Below, in pieces: positions 1 through 7,595 of a stretch of 13,283 nt of DNA (within the stretch, counting starts at the first letter, position 1; every line of letters begins with the position of its first letter). The stretch comes from an uncultured Clostridia bacterium (lineage in GTDB: Bacteria; Bacillota; Clostridia; Oscillospirales; Acutalibacteraceae): contig CALCHE010000164.1 of the NCBI GenBank assembly GCA_937901145.1, forward strand, positions 1 through 13,283, read 5' to 3'. Below the pieces are notes generated by a model. It was not told the origin of the DNA, ran no database searches, and was given only the letters and a program-made list of their open reading frames with translations. Position numbers and translations under genes: made by a program.

Positions 1-58
<58 letters not shown>

Positions 59-306
59 ACACGCAAAAACGCACCCCACCAATATCTTAAATATAAATTG
101 TGAGGTGCCTTTATATACTCAATACAAACATTAATAAAGAAACAAAAATTGTCCACAAAAAAGCAATATATAATTTCAAAACCTGCATGTTTTTATGTAT
201 ATAACTATATAAATATTTTGCACACAAAAAACTGATATATATTTCATAGTATATTCTGAGCATTACCAAAAAATTAAATATTATAAGTTTTTTTCATTTT
301 AATCTT
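59..306. other. AT-rich stretch without a recognisable gene
   Basis: About 250 bases of very AT-rich sequence between the tRNA fragment and the 3' end of the DUF2971 gene. I see no credible ORF with a ribosome binding site and no strong intrinsic terminator. A weak pairing exists between GCACC near base 72 and GGTGC near base 105, not followed by a convincing T-run on either strand. Confidence 0.6.
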
Positions 307-1266
307 TTAACGATATGTTGCTTTGGATTTTCTAATACTTATTTTAGATAAATCATAACCATTTGACATCAAAAACAATCTTAAATCTTTATCGTCTATA
401 TTTGATTTGGGTCCAATTATAATATCAGCTATCATATATTCTTTTATGCTATCAAAATTCATATCAACATACGATATTATTTTTTCATCTGTACATCTAA
501 ACTGTATTTTCCCTCTAATTAAACCATTATAATCTTTTTCATATTCAATAGACTCATACATTCTATCATAAAATAATTGATTTGATGATAAATCTTTGGA
601 TTTATGACTTATTAACAGATTTCTTATGTTTCCAAATGGATAGAATACTAATCTCCATTCATTTTCTTCTTGAAAAGCTGGATTCTTATAAAAAATGGCA
701 TTATAAACCATTCCGCTAATAATGTCATTTATTGCATCCATATACGGAGATATAGATAGGGTATTTTTTGCTTTCAAATTAGCTTTTTTTAATTTTTCAA
801 TAATATAATCATGAAGTTCTAATTTAACAGAATTCATATCGTATATTATTTTATTATATTTTATATTTTTTAAATCTTTCGCCAATACAAAGTTTCGGGA
901 ATAAAAGCCTATAGCAACACCCTTCCCATCATTAGAATAACCTCGCCACTGGCTCAACAAATCAGATTCAGAAGAAAAACAAGCTACATAATAAATTAAA
1001 GATTCATTCGCTACTGCACGGGAAACCAAACTATCATAATCTATCTCGCTGAAAAACTTTTCAACTTCCTTATTATCAATGTTTTTATGGGCAAATTCCT
1101 TACAGGCCTTTCTTAATGTATCTTCAAAGGCATCAAAACAGTACCGTATTTCTTCTCTGTCATTAGATTTTGATATATTAGTAAGTCTTATTGTGCTGTT
1201 TTTTATAATAGCAAAAAATGAATCCAAACTACAATAATGATATACAATTTGTGGAATACTATCCAT
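307..1266 (-). CDS. DUF2971 family protein, putative cytoplasmic effector
   Basis: A 319-residue soluble protein with no signal peptide or membrane segment. It shows the family's landmarks: an N-terminal YHYCSLDSF block (His10) followed by IRLTNISKSNDREE; a central block CFSSESDLLSQWRGY (residues 96-110) then DGKGVAIGF; and a C-terminal block NPAFQEENEWRLVF (194-207). Length is normal for DUF2971. The biochemical function of the family is not known to me. The ordered His, Ser/Trp/Tyr and Glu blocks resemble the spacing of an ADP-ribosyltransferase-like H-Y-E site, but this is inference from pattern only. The start is supported by AAAAGGAG about 7 nt upstream of the ATG. It is the last gene of the leftward module, 155 nt after the NTPase gene, with a 17-bp inverted repeat between, so it may be expressed separately. 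A TTGATT/TATAAA pair lies just upstream but would leave almost no leader. Confidence 0.82.
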   Translation of the reverse strand: MDSIPQIVYHYCSLDSFFAIIKNSTIRLTNISKSNDREEIRYCFDAFEDTLRKACKEFAHKNIDNKEVEKFFSEIDYDSLVSRAVANESLIYYVACFSSESDLLSQWRGYSNDGKGVAIGFYSRNFVLAKDLKNIKYNKIIYDMNSVKLELHDYIIEKLKKANLKAKNTLSISPYMDAINDIISGMVYNAIFYKNPAFQEENEWRLVFYPFGNIRNLLISHKSKDLSSNQLFYDRMYESIEYEKDYNGLIRGKIQFRCTDEKIISYVDMNFDSIKEYMIADIIIGPKSNIDDKDLRLFLMSNGYDLSKISIRKSKATYR

Positions 1267-1295
1267 ATTTTATCTCCTTTTATTTTATAAATCAC

Positions 1296-1347
1296 TTATT
1301 CAACTAATCAAATCCGCTAAAACTGATTGTTTTGATTAGTTGAATAA
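1296..1347. repeat. Perfect 17-bp inverted repeat upstream of the DUF2971 gene
   Basis: The arm TTATTCAACTAATCAAA (1296-1312) and its exact reverse complement (1331-1347) are separated by 18 nt. The structure is between the stop of the NTPase gene and the start of the DUF2971 gene. Neither strand has a T-run after the stem, so it is not a normal intrinsic terminator. It could be an operator for a dimeric regulator, an mRNA-processing or attenuating hairpin tuning the last gene, or the trace of a small mobile element. A second, weak hairpin (CATTG/CAATG near 1355-1371) lies closer to the NTPase stop. Confidence 0.85.
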
Positions 1348-1421
1348 AAGCGAACATTGGCATGCTCAATGACATTTAATGGTTTACATAATCGCCAAAA
1401 TTTCCTTGTTTTTAATATAAC

Positions 1422-4400
1422 TCATTTCTTATACCCATTCTTTTTTCGTAATTTTGTATAACGTGATTTAAGAGGAGGATTCACTAATTTTTCGTACACA
1501 TTCTCATACACTTCATCAGATGCTAATATTTGAACGTTTTTCTCAACAATATCAATAAAAGTATTAGCTGCATTATAATCAACAAAGCCTTCTATTGCAC
1601 TAAAGAATTTAATAGCAAATTTGACTCCATATTCTAATGCTTTTTTTAAGCTATCAGAATCTTGGTATAATGGTGTTAAATACATCATCATTTCTTCTGT
1701 AAATTCATCATATGCCTTTCTTTTAATAATCATAGATAAAAATGAATGATTATTGACCATATAATGATGTATAGAAGCAAAATTTGTTTTGCCTAATACT
1801 TCTATGTATACTGGCCACAATATTTCAAGTCTATCCCCAATATCTAATATGAATTTCTTATGAAATACAATTTTTGAAACAACATAGTAGGTGTACTTCT
1901 TGTCTTTATAATACCGTTCGGTTACAGTATCATGCAAGCCATAAATCACTCCAAATGAATACAGATTTTTTAAAGTTATCTTTGTTACATTTCTCGCACC
2001 ATTATTAATTATTCCTACATAGTTTTTTTGTAGACTTTTGTCATCAATCAAGTCATTTGAAATTGACTGTTCAAAATTAGAGTCAAGGATATTTGTAAGC
2101 TTCATAAAACTAAGTTTGCCATCACAACTATCAAGGTTTAAAATCTTTGTAAATATCTTCTTTATAACACTCTTCTTATCTGCGGAGAAGCGAAAATATT
2201 GAATTGAACGAACAAAATCTAAACATTCAAAACATAATTTTGAAACATCAGGCGCCATCCTTGCCACATACTTAAGAAACTCAAAAGCAATGTTATTGTT
2301 TTGGTTTTTTCGGCAGAAATACTTAGATATAAACTTAGCTTCTACAGCAGTGACTAATTGTACCGGTATTAGTTTGAGAATATTTTCCTCATCAATATCT
2401 TTTCGATTTTTAATCAAATCGAATTCGTGTTCCGAAACTACGGCAACCTCTTCACTGAACATAAATCCAAAATCAGAAATAATATCTTTTGCATTTCCTA
2501 TAATATAAATACGCAGTTTTCTGAAAACCTTACTTTCTGAATAAAACCAATCCGCAGATTCTTTTATTGTAGAATAAATATTTACATCATTTAAATCAAA
2601 CTGATTGTTTTTTAGCAAACTAATTAATATATAATCTACATAGAATTTATTAACATACAAAACGGAAGCAACATCGTCACTATATCTTTCATAACCATCA
2701 AACTTCTGAATTTCATTAACATTTGATAAAGTTTGCATTGATAACTTTTGACAATCAACTTGATTTATCAATTCTTGGTACTCTGCAAAAATATCTTCTT
2801 GCTCATCTGAGGAAATAAAATATTCGGCCTCATCTTCATTATCCGCTTCTAAATTAAGAAGTTCTACAATCGTTTCTTCAAATTCTGGAAGAATAGCGTT
2901 TATTTTTTTCATAAATGTTAAATAAATTTTAGTTATTTCAGTTAAATCGATTTTCGATTTGACACTAAATAAAAATGATTTCACTTTATCAACATCCGTA
3001 TCAGAGATGTTATCTGCTTTACAAAAACGATTAACAACATATTCAACTTCATTAAATCCGAAATTATCATTATTAACATTTACAAGATTTATACAATCAG
3101 CAAGTGTTAGGAACTCCATTTCTGAAATTCTTATTATATTATGAACTCCAAAAAAGAGAGGTTTGTACCAAATTATTTCGTTTGAAAAGTGTTCACATAA
3201 GCACGCTCTTAATTTCAATAAGCCATCTTCTGAAAATACTTTTTCCCAAGAATTGCAAAAACGTTTTGCCTGTTCATCACTATATGTGTTTCTGAAAGAA
3301 TCATATCTAAGAATCCGTAATATTTCAGATATATTCTTATCTATGGCAGATGCACTTTTATCAAAATTATCTAACCACAAAACTGCTTCATTTTCCGCAT
3401 AATTTAAAGCTTGAATATATAAATTTTCGTGCGAATAAACTAATGGCGGTAATCTTAACTTGAGTTGTTTCATTTTTTCAAAAGAATCAACTATAATAGA
3501 AGAATTAGACTCTATAACTTTGTTAATTGCACCTTCCAATTCTTCTGATTCCTCACCATACAAAATCGCTTTTTGAACTATGGTCTCGTTATATGAATAT
3601 AATTTACTATCTTTGGGATAATTATAAAAATACATCCTATAGGAATCATCAATTAACTTAGATTCTATAAGCTCTAAAACAGCTTTTACATACTCATCAT
3701 TTTTGGCATGTAAAATATTTTTACATGATTCTTCGCATAACTCTTGTTTAATATGCAATTCAATTAATTTTTGAAAAGCTACGTCATCTGTTAAATGAAA
3801 TTCATGTTCAAAAGCAGTAGTAAGATAAGCAACCATCGCGCATTTTTCAAAAGATATTTGCTTTTTTTCAGTCGGAAACCTATTATGTAATGTTTCATAA
3901 ATCAAAAAAGCTTTATTAAGCCTATTTTTTATTTCACGAATGTCTAATGTTTTTCCTCTAACAATCCAAAGCATTCCCGGAATTTCAATAAGTTTTCCTG
4001 AAGTTTTAAGGTCAAGTTGACTAAGGGTGTCTTTCTTAGCATTAAGCAAACCCTCTAGAACAGTTTCGTAATCTACAATATTAATTGTCTGTAAACTAAG
4101 AACATAATCGAAAATTTTTGCAAAAAGATGCTCACTTGAATGTTCATCAAAAACATTATCGCAAGCAACTCCATTTTCTTTTGCAGAGTTTCTGTTATCG
4201 CTCGTATCAATAAGAAGTTCATGACTTTTTATATGTTTAGGCTCTTCTTTTACTGCTTTTTCTTTTGATTTTATCTCAGAAAGCAACACGGTTTCCGACT
4301 TTATGTTTACAATAAATACAACTTTATTTTTAAATTTTGCTGTTTTGTTTTTTGAATAATTTGTTGGCAAATAATATTTTCTTAATTCTGTCAAAAACTC

Positions 4401-5180
4401 AATTACAGATTTGCCGTCATTTGTACGATCTAAATCTTCCACTACTATTATGTATGTGTGCTCTCTTAAAGGTCTACATTTACATTTTTTAGTTATTCTT
4501 CGTATCCAATCACCAAAACGAGTGGAGTGCTTAAGTATTTCGGCTCTGTATAAGTCAATAATTTCATCTTCTTCAATTGTACGCTCTTTTTCTGATTTTT
4601 GAGAAGAAAAAATTATTTCAGCTCTTGTTAGCACAACAATACCTATATAAATAGCTATGATTGCTAAGGCTATCGTTAAATACTCAGACTTATCCTTTAA
4701 AATTGGAAGTAATTTTTCAACATTTTCAGAAAAACGATTCACACACCAAGAGGCACAGCCAAACAAAAGTGCAATGGTAAAAAACAACCAAGAACGTTGC
4801 TTGTTTGCGTGCAATGTTAGAAGTCCATAATTATTACTCAATCTTCTGCTTATGTATGTGCCTCGTTTGTGGTTTATCAAACTGCTAATTTGATACAAAA
4901 AATTCTTATGCAATTCATTTGTCTGATTTTCTAACTGATGCAACTGTGACCACATAGGTATTTTTAAGATGTGCTCTTTTTTATGGCTTGCACGTTTTTC
5001 TTCTAAAAGGTCAATAACACTCGTCTTACCCGCGCCAAAAGGAGAAGTTATAGCGATCATTTGTGCACCAGCATCTATTGCATCACTCAATTTATCTGCA
5101 CAAACAGACAAACCAATAATATCATTTTCTTTAGTTGTTATAGGTGTATTTAAATAAATCATCTTTTCATTACCACACAC
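1422..5180 (-). CDS. YobI/KAP-type membrane P-loop NTPase with long C-terminal region
   Basis: A very large protein of about 1250 residues. Near residues 45-60 is AITSPFGAGKTS, a Walker A loop with Ser in place of the first Gly; near 246-255 is YIIVVEDLDR, the acidic Walker B of KAP-type NTPases. Between them are two hydrophobic segments (about 133-150 and 170-188), the membrane insertion inside the NTPase domain typical of the KAP group. The conserved segment FLYQISSLINHKRGTYISRR and the overall length resemble Bacillus subtilis YobI. The remaining 900 or so residues look mainly helical with an acidic patch and match no enzyme I can name; such regions in NTPases of this kind often serve as sensors or scaffolds. 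Start is uncertain: GTG at 5189 overlaps its possible Shine-Dalgarno GGGAAG; GTG at 5180 is 8 nt behind it and is used here; ATG at 5162 is also possible. It lies 88 nt downstream of the PPC-repeat gene. Known relatives occur in phage-defence loci; a role here is inferred. Confidence 0.85.
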   Translation of the reverse strand: MCGNEKMIYLNTPITTKENDIIGLSVCADKLSDAIDAGAQMIAITSPFGAGKTSVIDLLEEKRASHKKEHILKIPMWSQLHQLENQTNELHKNFLYQISSLINHKRGTYISRRLSNNYGLLTLHANKQRSWLFFTIALLFGCASWCVNRFSENVEKLLPILKDKSEYLTIALAIIAIYIGIVVLTRAEIIFSSQKSEKERTIEEDEIIDLYRAEILKHSTRFGDWIRRITKKCKCRPLREHTYIIVVEDLDRTNDGKSVIEFLTELRKYYLPTNYSKNKTAKFKNKVVFIVNIKSETVLLSEIKSKEKAVKEEPKHIKSHELLIDTSDNRNSAKENGVACDNVFDEHSSEHLFAKIFDYVLSLQTINIVDYETVLEGLLNAKKDTLSQLDLKTSGKLIEIPGMLWIVRGKTLDIREIKNRLNKAFLIYETLHNRFPTEKKQISFEKCAMVAYLTTAFEHEFHLTDDVAFQKLIELHIKQELCEESCKNILHAKNDEYVKAVLELIESKLIDDSYRMYFYNYPKDSKLYSYNETIVQKAILYGEESEELEGAINKVIESNSSIIVDSFEKMKQLKLRLPPLVYSHENLYIQALNYAENEAVLWLDNFDKSASAIDKNISEILRILRYDSFRNTYSDEQAKRFCNSWEKVFSEDGLLKLRACLCEHFSNEIIWYKPLFFGVHNIIRISEMEFLTLADCINLVNVNNDNFGFNEVEYVVNRFCKADNISDTDVDKVKSFLFSVKSKIDLTEITKIYLTFMKKINAILPEFEETIVELLNLEADNEDEAEYFISSDEQEDIFAEYQELINQVDCQKLSMQTLSNVNEIQKFDGYERYSDDVASVLYVNKFYVDYILISLLKNNQFDLNDVNIYSTIKESADWFYSESKVFRKLRIYIIGNAKDIISDFGFMFSEEVAVVSEHEFDLIKNRKDIDEENILKLIPVQLVTAVEAKFISKYFCRKNQNNNIAFEFLKYVARMAPDVSKLCFECLDFVRSIQYFRFSADKKSVIKKIFTKILNLDSCDGKLSFMKLTNILDSNFEQSISNDLIDDKSLQKNYVGIINNGARNVTKITLKNLYSFGVIYGLHDTVTERYYKDKKYTYYVVSKIVFHKKFILDIGDRLEILWPVYIEVLGKTNFASIHHYMVNNHSFLSMIIKRKAYDEFTEEMMMYLTPLYQDSDSLKKALEYGVKFAIKFFSAIEGFVDYNAANTFIDIVEKNVQILASDEVYENVYEKLVNPPLKSRYTKLRKKNGYKK

Positions 5181-5268
5181 ATTTCTCACTTCCCATTAGC
5201 TATTCCACACCAATATGTAAAAACCACTCTGCCCCTCAAGTTATAGTCTTATGATCTTATGTTTTACA

Positions 5269-7308
5269 CTATGACACAGTAATACTATAATCACCATTGT
5301 TGTAGTTTCGTTTAAAGACTTTAAGATAATACGTCCCTTTAGCTAAAGAATCCCATTCAAATGACATTTTTTCAGGAGAATCTCCAGCTATTTCAACGGT
5401 TCCATTATCCTCTTTGTTCTTTATTGCACCACTTGTTTCAGCACTATACAGCTCAAATCTCCAAAAGGCATCAGAATTGTTGCTTTGTGTATGTTCGAAA
5501 GTTACTTTTATTTCTTTATCTGTGTTTAATTCAAACTTATAAAAATCCACATCATTTTCAGATTGAATATTACCTAATATTTTTGAATTTAAGGGTATGG
5601 TAGTTGCTGAAGTATAATCACCATTATCTTCGTTTTCTGATTCATTACTTTCTTTTTTTGTGTGAATAACAAAAGTGTAATCTAAATCTGACCAGTAGCG
5701 ATTATCCACTCGAACATAATAATTCCCAGCAGGCAGTCTAACACAATTTGAAGTGATCTTAGCATTTTCCCCGGTAGATTCAAATTCTAATATAGAACCG
5801 TCCGAATCACCAAATAACGATACTTTCCAAAGAGGATCCGTCCCGCTAGTTTTTTTGTGGGAAAAATCAATCCAAACCTTTCTTTTATCGTTTATGCTAA
5901 ATTTATAATAATCTATATCATCTTCAGTTGTTAAATTTCCTGTATAGGATTTATCAAGGCCTATAACCATTGCTTGATTAGTTAAGTCATCATTTGGTTC
6001 GTTTTCATAGAATTCATTCTCAGGTTCGAAGACAGCAGTTAAAGTATATTTTTCGTTTGAATGGTACAACTTGTCTGTTACCTTAATATAATATACACCA
6101 GGCATTACCCTTGCTGCGCTAGATTTTGCTTCAGTACCCCTACCATTTGATATAAAGCCAACTCTAGATTCTTCGTTTTGATCTAAAAAAGATACTTCCC
6201 AAAAATCAGCATCTTCATCTATTTTGGGATGGGTCATTTTAATAATAATTTTGCCTTTTTCGTTTAATCTCAATTTGTAATAGTCTACATCATCACTTTC
6301 ATCTATTTGACCAGAGTATTTTACATTTACGTCAATTTCATTTGCGTTATTAATTTCATCATTTGATTCAACCTCATTTGCTATAATTGTCTCTTTGTCA
6401 ATAGCCATAATTTCAACTTCATCAGTTAATCCGTCTTTTGTGATAGTAATTACGGTGCTATCTTTTTCAACCCTATTAGGTGAAATAGTAAAGTCTTTAA
6501 TTTCTTCTTGCGCCCCATCTTCATATATAGCTTTTACAAAAAAATCGTCAGCAAATAATTCTGAATTCAAATATACAGTGCTACCTACATATTGTGCTTG
6601 CAATTCTATTAAAGCCGGTTCATTTGCTGTTATATGTATATTGGATTCTGCAAACACATCCTCTACGATAGTGTACCTAATGTTAATAGTGTTGTCACCT
6701 ATTTTCAATACTTTCGGAGAGTATGAAAAATTATCCAAATTTTTTTCGTTACCTTTTATGTCTGTACCAATTACCGTTATGTCACTTTTTTTAATCTCAT
6801 ATCCTGCATAATGATTGCTGGCATTTGAATTTACACCAATATCCTTATATTCATACTTCGCATTTATACTCACTATAGTGTCACCTGGTTCATCAGCATA
6901 ACCAAAATAAACTAGCGAGTTTTCAGAAACATATACATCTCTATAGTTTTGTTCGCTTTTATACCAAAGAGATTTTGCTCTTGCATAAACAACTGCATTT
7001 TTTTCTATTTTGAAAGGCTCGGTATATTCTATCCACTCATCACCATATGTAGAAACTCTATACTCAATTTTTGCACCACCATCTACAGATAAAACAATGG
7101 CCGAATAGTCTGATTGCCTATCAATATGAGGTATAGGAATAGTGTTAAAAAAGAATGATAATATGAAAGTCAATGCTGCTACTGCTATTGCCCCATAAAA
7201 CAAAACCTTATCTGTTTTATCTTTACGTTTATGTTTAAAAAAAGCAGTTACAATTGCAATAATAAACAATGCGGCTTCAAAAATTACCTTAAGCACAATA
7301 CTATTCAT
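5269..7308 (-). CDS. Membrane-anchored surface protein with three PPC-type repeats
   Basis: 679 residues. Two N-terminal membrane helices (about 5-24 and 34-54) flank a strongly basic loop KHKRKDKTDK, so by the positive-inside rule the long C-terminal part is outside. Then come a chitobiase C-terminal-like beta domain (about 68-129, with IEYRVSTYGDEWIEYTEPFK), two Ig-like stretches (about 140-228 and 232-303), and three tandem pre-peptidase C-terminal (PPC)-like repeats (about 311-426, 433-550, 555-679). Each PPC repeat carries D(V/I)D(Y/F)YK at 340, 464 and 586, an (F/L)W core at 369, 493 and 615, and a G-x-YY-(I/V/L)-(K/R)-V strand at 404, 528 and 658, giving a period of about 122-124. No protease or other catalytic domain is present, although PPC domains usually accompany secreted enzymes. 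The start ATG overlaps the stop of the upstream 50-codon ORF (ATGA), implying translational coupling. Likely role: external sensing or adhesion arm of the module (inferred). Confidence 0.85.
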   Translation of the reverse strand: MNSIVLKVIFEAALFIIAIVTAFFKHKRKDKTDKVLFYGAIAVAALTFILSFFFNTIPIPHIDRQSDYSAIVLSVDGGAKIEYRVSTYGDEWIEYTEPFKIEKNAVVYARAKSLWYKSEQNYRDVYVSENSLVYFGYADEPGDTIVSINAKYEYKDIGVNSNASNHYAGYEIKKSDITVIGTDIKGNEKNLDNFSYSPKVLKIGDNTINIRYTIVEDVFAESNIHITANEPALIELQAQYVGSTVYLNSELFADDFFVKAIYEDGAQEEIKDFTISPNRVEKDSTVITITKDGLTDEVEIMAIDKETIIANEVESNDEINNANEIDVNVKYSGQIDESDDVDYYKLRLNEKGKIIIKMTHPKIDEDADFWEVSFLDQNEESRVGFISNGRGTEAKSSAARVMPGVYYIKVTDKLYHSNEKYTLTAVFEPENEFYENEPNDDLTNQAMVIGLDKSYTGNLTTEDDIDYYKFSINDKRKVWIDFSHKKTSGTDPLWKVSLFGDSDGSILEFESTGENAKITSNCVRLPAGNYYVRVDNRYWSDLDYTFVIHTKKESNESENEDNGDYTSATTIPLNSKILGNIQSENDVDFYKFELNTDKEIKVTFEHTQSNNSDAFWRFELYSAETSGAIKNKEDNGTVEIAGDSPEKMSFEWDSLAKGTYYLKVFKRNYNNGDYSITVS

Positions 7309-7457
7309 TTTGTTTCACCAATCCTTTTGCATATTTTTTTGGCATAGTCATCTTGTATTCCAAAAGCATCATAGTCTTCAAAAAAGTAAAACTTTTTTGT
7401 AATCTCAAACACCATTGGAATATAATTATACATAGTCATTGTATACTTTCTCATCAT
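7305..7457 (-). CDS. 50-residue ORF coupled to the PPC-repeat gene; possible remnant of a larger gene
   Basis: A short AT-rich reading frame starts at tandem ATG codons (7457 or 7454) and ends with TGA at 7305-7307, overlapping the ATG of the surface-protein gene by four bases. It is soluble, rich in aromatic and charged residues, with a C-terminal segment FFEDYDAFGIQDDYAKKI that looks like normal protein rather than noise. A weak AAGTGGA sits about 9 nt before the first ATG; an in-frame TAA lies just upstream. I recognise no family. Codon use fits its neighbours. It may be a small partner protein, or the tail of a longer upstream gene cut off when the tnpV unit arrived. Confidence 0.5.
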   Translation of the reverse strand: MMRKYTMTMYNYIPMVFEITKKFYFFEDYDAFGIQDDYAKKICKRIGETK

Positions 7458-7474
7458 TTGATACAATCCACTTT

Positions 7475-7517
7475 ACAAAAACGTTCTATTTTTCGACAAA
7501 AACGTTTGTTTTTCGAC
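7475..7517. repeat. Two near-identical 22-23 bp direct repeats next to tnpV
   Basis: Copies at 7475-7497 and 7496-7517 share ACAAAAACGTT and TTTTTCGAC, differing by one base deletion and one substitution, and overlap at AC. The core TTCGACAAAA recurs once more at 7536-7545, where it provides the -35 region of the tnpV promoter. The repeats may be part of the mobile unit's end or a binding site. Two copies are too few and too close for a CRISPR array. Confidence 0.6.
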
Positions 7518-7536
7518 TGATTTGCAATCCACACAT

Positions 7537-7565
7537 TCGACAAAACTCAATCCTCCTTGTACAAT
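7537..7565 (+). promoter_or_regulatory. Candidate tnpV promoter
   Basis: TCGACA (7537-7542, five of six bases of TTGACA), a 17-nt spacer, and TACAAT (7560-7565, five of six of TATAAT) form a good vegetative promoter. Predicted transcription start is near 7572, about 24 nt before the tnpV start codon. Confidence 0.55.
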
Positions 7566-7588
7566 GGTATTACCAAATACAAGGAGGA
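7551..7588 (+). promoter_or_regulatory. Inverted repeat that can hide the tnpV ribosome binding site
   Basis: TCCTCCTTGTA (7551-7561) is the exact reverse complement of TACAAGGAGGA (7578-7588), and an inner TGGTA (7565-7569) pairs with TACCA (7571-7575). The right arm contains the AAGGAGG Shine-Dalgarno of tnpV. The left arm lies upstream of the predicted tnpV transcription start, so the full hairpin would form only in RNA entering from an outside promoter. This resembles the read-through protection known for IS10 and IS50 transposase genes. Confidence 0.7.
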
Positions 7589-7595
7589 CTTTTCT

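Noticed and set aside
1296..1347. Intrinsic terminator after the NTPase gene
   Set aside because: No T-run follows the stem on either strand and the stem is AT-rich, so the inverted repeat is kept only as a repeat.
5247..5261. Short tandem TCTTATGA repeat in the gap between the surface-protein and NTPase genes
   Set aside because: Two 7-8 base units in AT-rich DNA can arise by chance; no pairing or promoter context supports a function.
6395..6811. Plus-strand ORF of 138 codons within the surface-protein gene
   Set aside because: Antisense to a clearly domain-structured protein, and no start signal.
7485..7536. Minus-strand mini ORF (MCGLQISRKTNVFVEK) behind an AAGGAGG on that strand
   Set aside because: Only 16 codons, built largely from the direct repeats; the ribosome-site look-alike is the other arm of the tnpV palindrome.
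7475..7545. Possible CRISPR-like array
   Set aside because: Two overlapping repeats plus a partial third, with no regular spacers and no cas genes.
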